From CAYSCW01 sp964429795 (GTDB lineage Bacteria; Acidobacteriota; Aminicenantia; Aminicenantales; Aminicenantaceae): 7,390 nucleotides of DNA. The stretch spans positions 1-7,390 of the forward strand of contig CAYSCW010000065.1 in assembly GCA_964429795.1 (NCBI GenBank). Direction: 5' to 3'. Positions 5,021 to 7,390 of the stretch are shown here, one piece after another (within the stretch, counting starts at the first letter, position 1; every line of letters begins with the position of its first letter). The notes beneath the pieces are model-generated. The model was given only the letters and a program-made list of their open reading frames with translations, was not told where the DNA came from and searched no databases. Made by a program: the position numbers and the translations under genes.

Positions 5021-6694
5021 TTATTCTCTTTTCTCTGCCGGGCGTTTCACCTTCTCTATGTTTGCCTCATACTCATCCCTGAAGTAGCGCAGCGTGCTTC
5101 GGAGTGGGTCTGCAGCCGTTTTGCCTAATGCACACAAAGAGGCCGCTCCAGTCACCTCGGATATCTCCTCCAAAAGCTCGATGTCCCCCTCTTTTCCCTT
5201 TCCATCACAGATATTATTCAGAATCCTTAGCATCTGCCTGATGCCTTCACGGCAGGGGACACATTTACCGCATGACTCATTAGAGAGGAAGTCGAGAAAA
5301 TACCTGGCTACATCGACCATACTGGTATCTTCATCCAATACCAGCATACTGCCTGCGCCTATCGGAGCTCCCAGTTTGGCAAGCTCATCAAAATCCAAAG
5401 GAGTGTCGAGGAGACTCTCAGGAATTGAACCTCCCATAGGTCCTCCAAAGTGAACCGCTTTGAGTTTCTTTCCGTTGGGGATTCCACCCCCGATGCCGTA
5501 GACGATCTCTCTGACGGTGGTCCCAAAAGGCACCTCTGCGACCCCTGTATTAACTATATTGCCGGATAAGGATACAAGTTTTGTTCCCTTACTCCGCTCT
5601 GTCCCGGTACCGGTATACCATTCGGAGCCCTTATCGATTATCAGGGGCACGTTAGCCCAGGTTTCTACATTGTTCAAGACACTGGGCTTTCCCCAAATAC
5701 CACTTACCGAAGTGTGAATATATTTGGGTCTTGGCTCCGGGGGATTCCCTTCTATCGACTTCATTAATGCGCTGGACTCGCCGGAAACGAATATCCCAAT
5801 ATCAAGATGCACCTCAATATGAAAGTTGAAGCCGGAGCCAAGGATATTTTCACCTAACAGGCCGTATTCTTCCGCTTTAGCGAGGGCCATATCAATATTG
5901 TTTTTTAATTGAGGCGTGTCATGACGGGCGTAGATAAATCCTTGATGCGAGCCGATAGCATAGGCGCCGATTATCAAGCCTTCCAGCACACTATGCGGAT
6001 TTCCCGAAAGGATGGCTCTATCCATAAACGCCCCCAGCTCCCCTTCATGACTGTTAACGATAACGTACTTTTCTTTCCCGGGGGCATTACGGGCAGTCTC
6101 CCACTTCCGACCGGCAGGGAATCCACCACCGCCCCGGCCGCGCAAGTTGGCTTTCTTAATTTCTTCAAGAACTTTCTCCGGGCTCATCTCAAAAAGCGAT
6201 TTGGATAAGGCGGAATAACCACCAACAGCCAGGTAGTCATCGATGTTCTTGGGGTCGATCTTCGTGTTATTGCCGAAAATGTGCCGCGTCTGGTTCTTGT
6301 AAAAAGGTATTTCAGACTGATGGGCTGCTTTTTCGCCGGTATCCGGATCAGTATAGATGAGGCGGTCGATCACTTTCTTCCCAAGCACAGTCTGAGAGAC
6401 AATTTCCGGGACATCCTTCGGCGTTACCTCCACATAGCAGATTTCTTCAGGATAGATAACGACCATAGGTCCTTTTTCACAAAAGCCATGGCAGCCGGTC
6501 GCTCTAACATCTACTCTGGCCTTTAAATCTTTTTTATCCACTTCTTCTTCAAAGGCGCTGATAACACTGCCGTTACTAAGGCTGAGACAACCCATCCCCG
6601 CACATATCGCGATGCAGGGTTTATCGGGATCTTTTTCTGACAAAACACGATTCCTGAATTTTTCCAATTCAGAAGCTGAATTTATTCTTGGCAT
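5021..6694 (-). CDS. nuoF: NuoF/HoxF-type flavin and NAD(P)H-binding subunit (557 aa)
   Basis: Diaphorase subunit: in this family FMN exchanges a hydride with NAD(P)H and passes single electrons to iron-sulfur clusters. An N-terminal thioredoxin-like [2Fe-2S] domain has C31, C36, C68 and C72. The FMN/NAD core (about 150-365) contains GRGGGGFPAGRKW (186-198). An SLBB-like region lies at about 366-425, and the C-terminal [4Fe-4S] site uses C475, C478, C481 and C521. Departures from the usual motifs are clear: NSHEGELG (214-221) in place of NADEGxPG, GESSAL (305-310) in place of GEETAL, and KYIHT (324-328) in place of the PPFPA region. These positions touch FMN or NADH in Complex I. The start follows a GGGA/AAGG stretch nine bases after the NuoE-like stop. 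The ORF is full length, so it is either a divergent functional subfamily or a gene under relaxed selection. Confidence 0.9.
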   Translation of the reverse strand: MPRINSASELEKFRNRVLSEKDPDKPCIAICAGMGCLSLSNGSVISAFEEEVDKKDLKARVDVRATGCHGFCEKGPMVVIYPEEICYVEVTPKDVPEIVSQTVLGKKVIDRLIYTDPDTGEKAAHQSEIPFYKNQTRHIFGNNTKIDPKNIDDYLAVGGYSALSKSLFEMSPEKVLEEIKKANLRGRGGGGFPAGRKWETARNAPGKEKYVIVNSHEGELGAFMDRAILSGNPHSVLEGLIIGAYAIGSHQGFIYARHDTPQLKNNIDMALAKAEEYGLLGENILGSGFNFHIEVHLDIGIFVSGESSALMKSIEGNPPEPRPKYIHTSVSGIWGKPSVLNNVETWANVPLIIDKGSEWYTGTGTERSKGTKLVSLSGNIVNTGVAEVPFGTTVREIVYGIGGGIPNGKKLKAVHFGGPMGGSIPESLLDTPLDFDELAKLGAPIGAGSMLVLDEDTSMVDVARYFLDFLSNESCGKCVPCREGIRQMLRILNNICDGKGKEGDIELLEEISEVTGAASLCALGKTAADPLRSTLRYFRDEYEANIEKVKRPAEKRE

Positions 6695-6703
6695 AATCTT
6701 CCC

Positions 6704-7390
6704 TTACTCATAGTTTTTCAACACATCTTTGACCTTGTCGGGTGTTACCTTGCTGTGATGTTTCCCATCGACTATTATCTCCGGTCCTAAATTACAGCAG
6801 CCGAGACAGTTGCCGGTCTCCAGGCTGAACTTTGCATCAGGATCCGTCTCACCGGGTTTAATTCCGATCAAGTCTTGAACTGTATCGAGGAGATGTGTCG
6901 AACCGCGAACATAACAGGAAGGGCCCGTACATACGTGAACTTCATTACATCCCTTGGGAATCAAACTGAAGGTTTTATGAAAGGTAACGATCTGCATTAT
7001 CCGACTTAAGGGTACGTCTAACTTCTTACTGATCCTGTCTAGTACGTCTAGAGGAAGCCAGTGATTTTCGTGCTGAATCTCCAGTAATACTTGAACCAGA
7101 GAATCGGCTTTGCCCTTGTGTTTATTTATAATCCGATCGATTTTATCGTTATCCACAGCCACTGTGCTAACGTTTTGATTTCTTGCTGAAACATTGAGAT
7201 GTCTTGATACTTCAGACGGGCTTAAGCCCAAAATCTCAGAGATTTCCCCGGTTGAATGAGGTCTTTCTCGCAGGAGCGCCATAATTTGGCTTACTGCCAA
7301 TTTATCTGTAATTAACTCATTAAATAACCTGTTAAATTCTTCACTGGTGAAAAATTTAGTGTACGCTTCTTCTGTTCTCACAGGCACTCT
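6704..7390 (-). CDS. nuoE: HTH-NuoE fusion protein, 5'-partial
   Basis: The frame is still open at the right edge (an Arg codon precedes the GTG at 7387), so the true start probably lies outside. Counting from that GTG, residues about 30-70 look like an ArsR-style winged-helix segment (STGEISEILGLSPSEVSRHL), normally a DNA-binding or regulatory tail. From about residue 74 a NuoE/HoxE domain follows: a helical bundle containing ENHWLP and MQIVTFHKTF, then a thioredoxin-like fold with [2Fe-2S] ligands C153, C158, C194 and C198 (CTGPSC and CLGCC, with an extra C197). It would relay electrons from the adjacent NuoF-like subunit. The stop at 6704 is nine bases before the next ATG. A separate NuoE could start at a GTG near residue 76, but no ribosome site supports it. 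Confidence 0.88.
   Translation of the reverse strand, partial: RVPVRTEEAYTKFFTSEEFNRLFNELITDKLAVSQIMALLRERPHSTGEISEILGLSPSEVSRHLNVSARNQNVSTVAVDNDKIDRIINKHKGKADSLVQVLLEIQHENHWLPLDVLDRISKKLDVPLSRIMQIVTFHKTFSLIPKGCNEVHVCTGPSCYVRGSTHLLDTVQDLIGIKPGETDPDAKFSLETGNCLGCCNLGPEIIVDGKHHSKVTPDKVKDVLKNYE

Noticed and set aside
5094..6526. Several plus-strand open frames of 66-119 codons and a minus-strand frame at 5974-6168
   Set aside because: All are shadows of the NuoF-like gene, whose domains and cluster ligands are clear in its own frame.

Overview
The window looks like a degraded, accessory stretch of an anaerobic bacterial chromosome. All supported protein genes lie on the minus strand. The redox genes at the right (a NuoE/HoxE-, NuoF/HoxF- and HoxU-type set), the lipoproteins and the moderate base composition fit a sulfate-reducing or syntrophic deltaproteobacterium (Desulfobacterota). 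That placement is inference from gene style, not from a marker gene.

Right part (about 4416-7390, transcribed right to left): three tightly packed genes for the flavin/iron-sulfur module of an NAD(P)-linked hydrogenase, formate dehydrogenase or Complex I-like enzyme. The first gene runs off the right edge and joins a helix-turn-helix segment to a NuoE domain. The second is a HoxF/NuoF-type FMN and NAD(P)H subunit with atypical binding motifs. The third is a small HoxU-like electron-transfer subunit. In a normal cluster a catalytic subunit would follow. Here the gene row stops at a decayed tRNA 3' end and an IS91-type transposase remnant (about 3826-4362).

Middle part (about 1844-3825): two small envelope genes, a glycine-rich predicted lipoprotein (2831-3373) and a four-helix membrane protein (2145-2576), with a broken lipoprotein gene between them (2661-2807). 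Three matching sigma70-like promoter blocks (near 3430, 2640 and 2066) share sequence beyond the -35 and -10 boxes, which suggests a duplicated promoter cassette.

Left part (1-1843): a three-gene row made of a multi-helix signal peptidase I with an altered catalytic lysine position, a small basic protein, and a small zinc-binding protein read from a TTG start. Beyond it lie fragments: a TPR-protein C-terminus, two tRNA 3' ends, a 57-bp palindromic element, and at the left edge about 157 bases that are nearly identical to part of the NuoF-like gene at 5460-5616. The window therefore contains two related NuoF copies, one cut off at the palindrome.

Overall this is a zone of repeated insertion, duplication and gene loss around a still-open redox operon, not one intact new system. 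The points most worth checking are the HTH-NuoE fusion, the altered NuoF motifs, the signal peptidase with Gln in place of Lys, and the shared promoter cassette.
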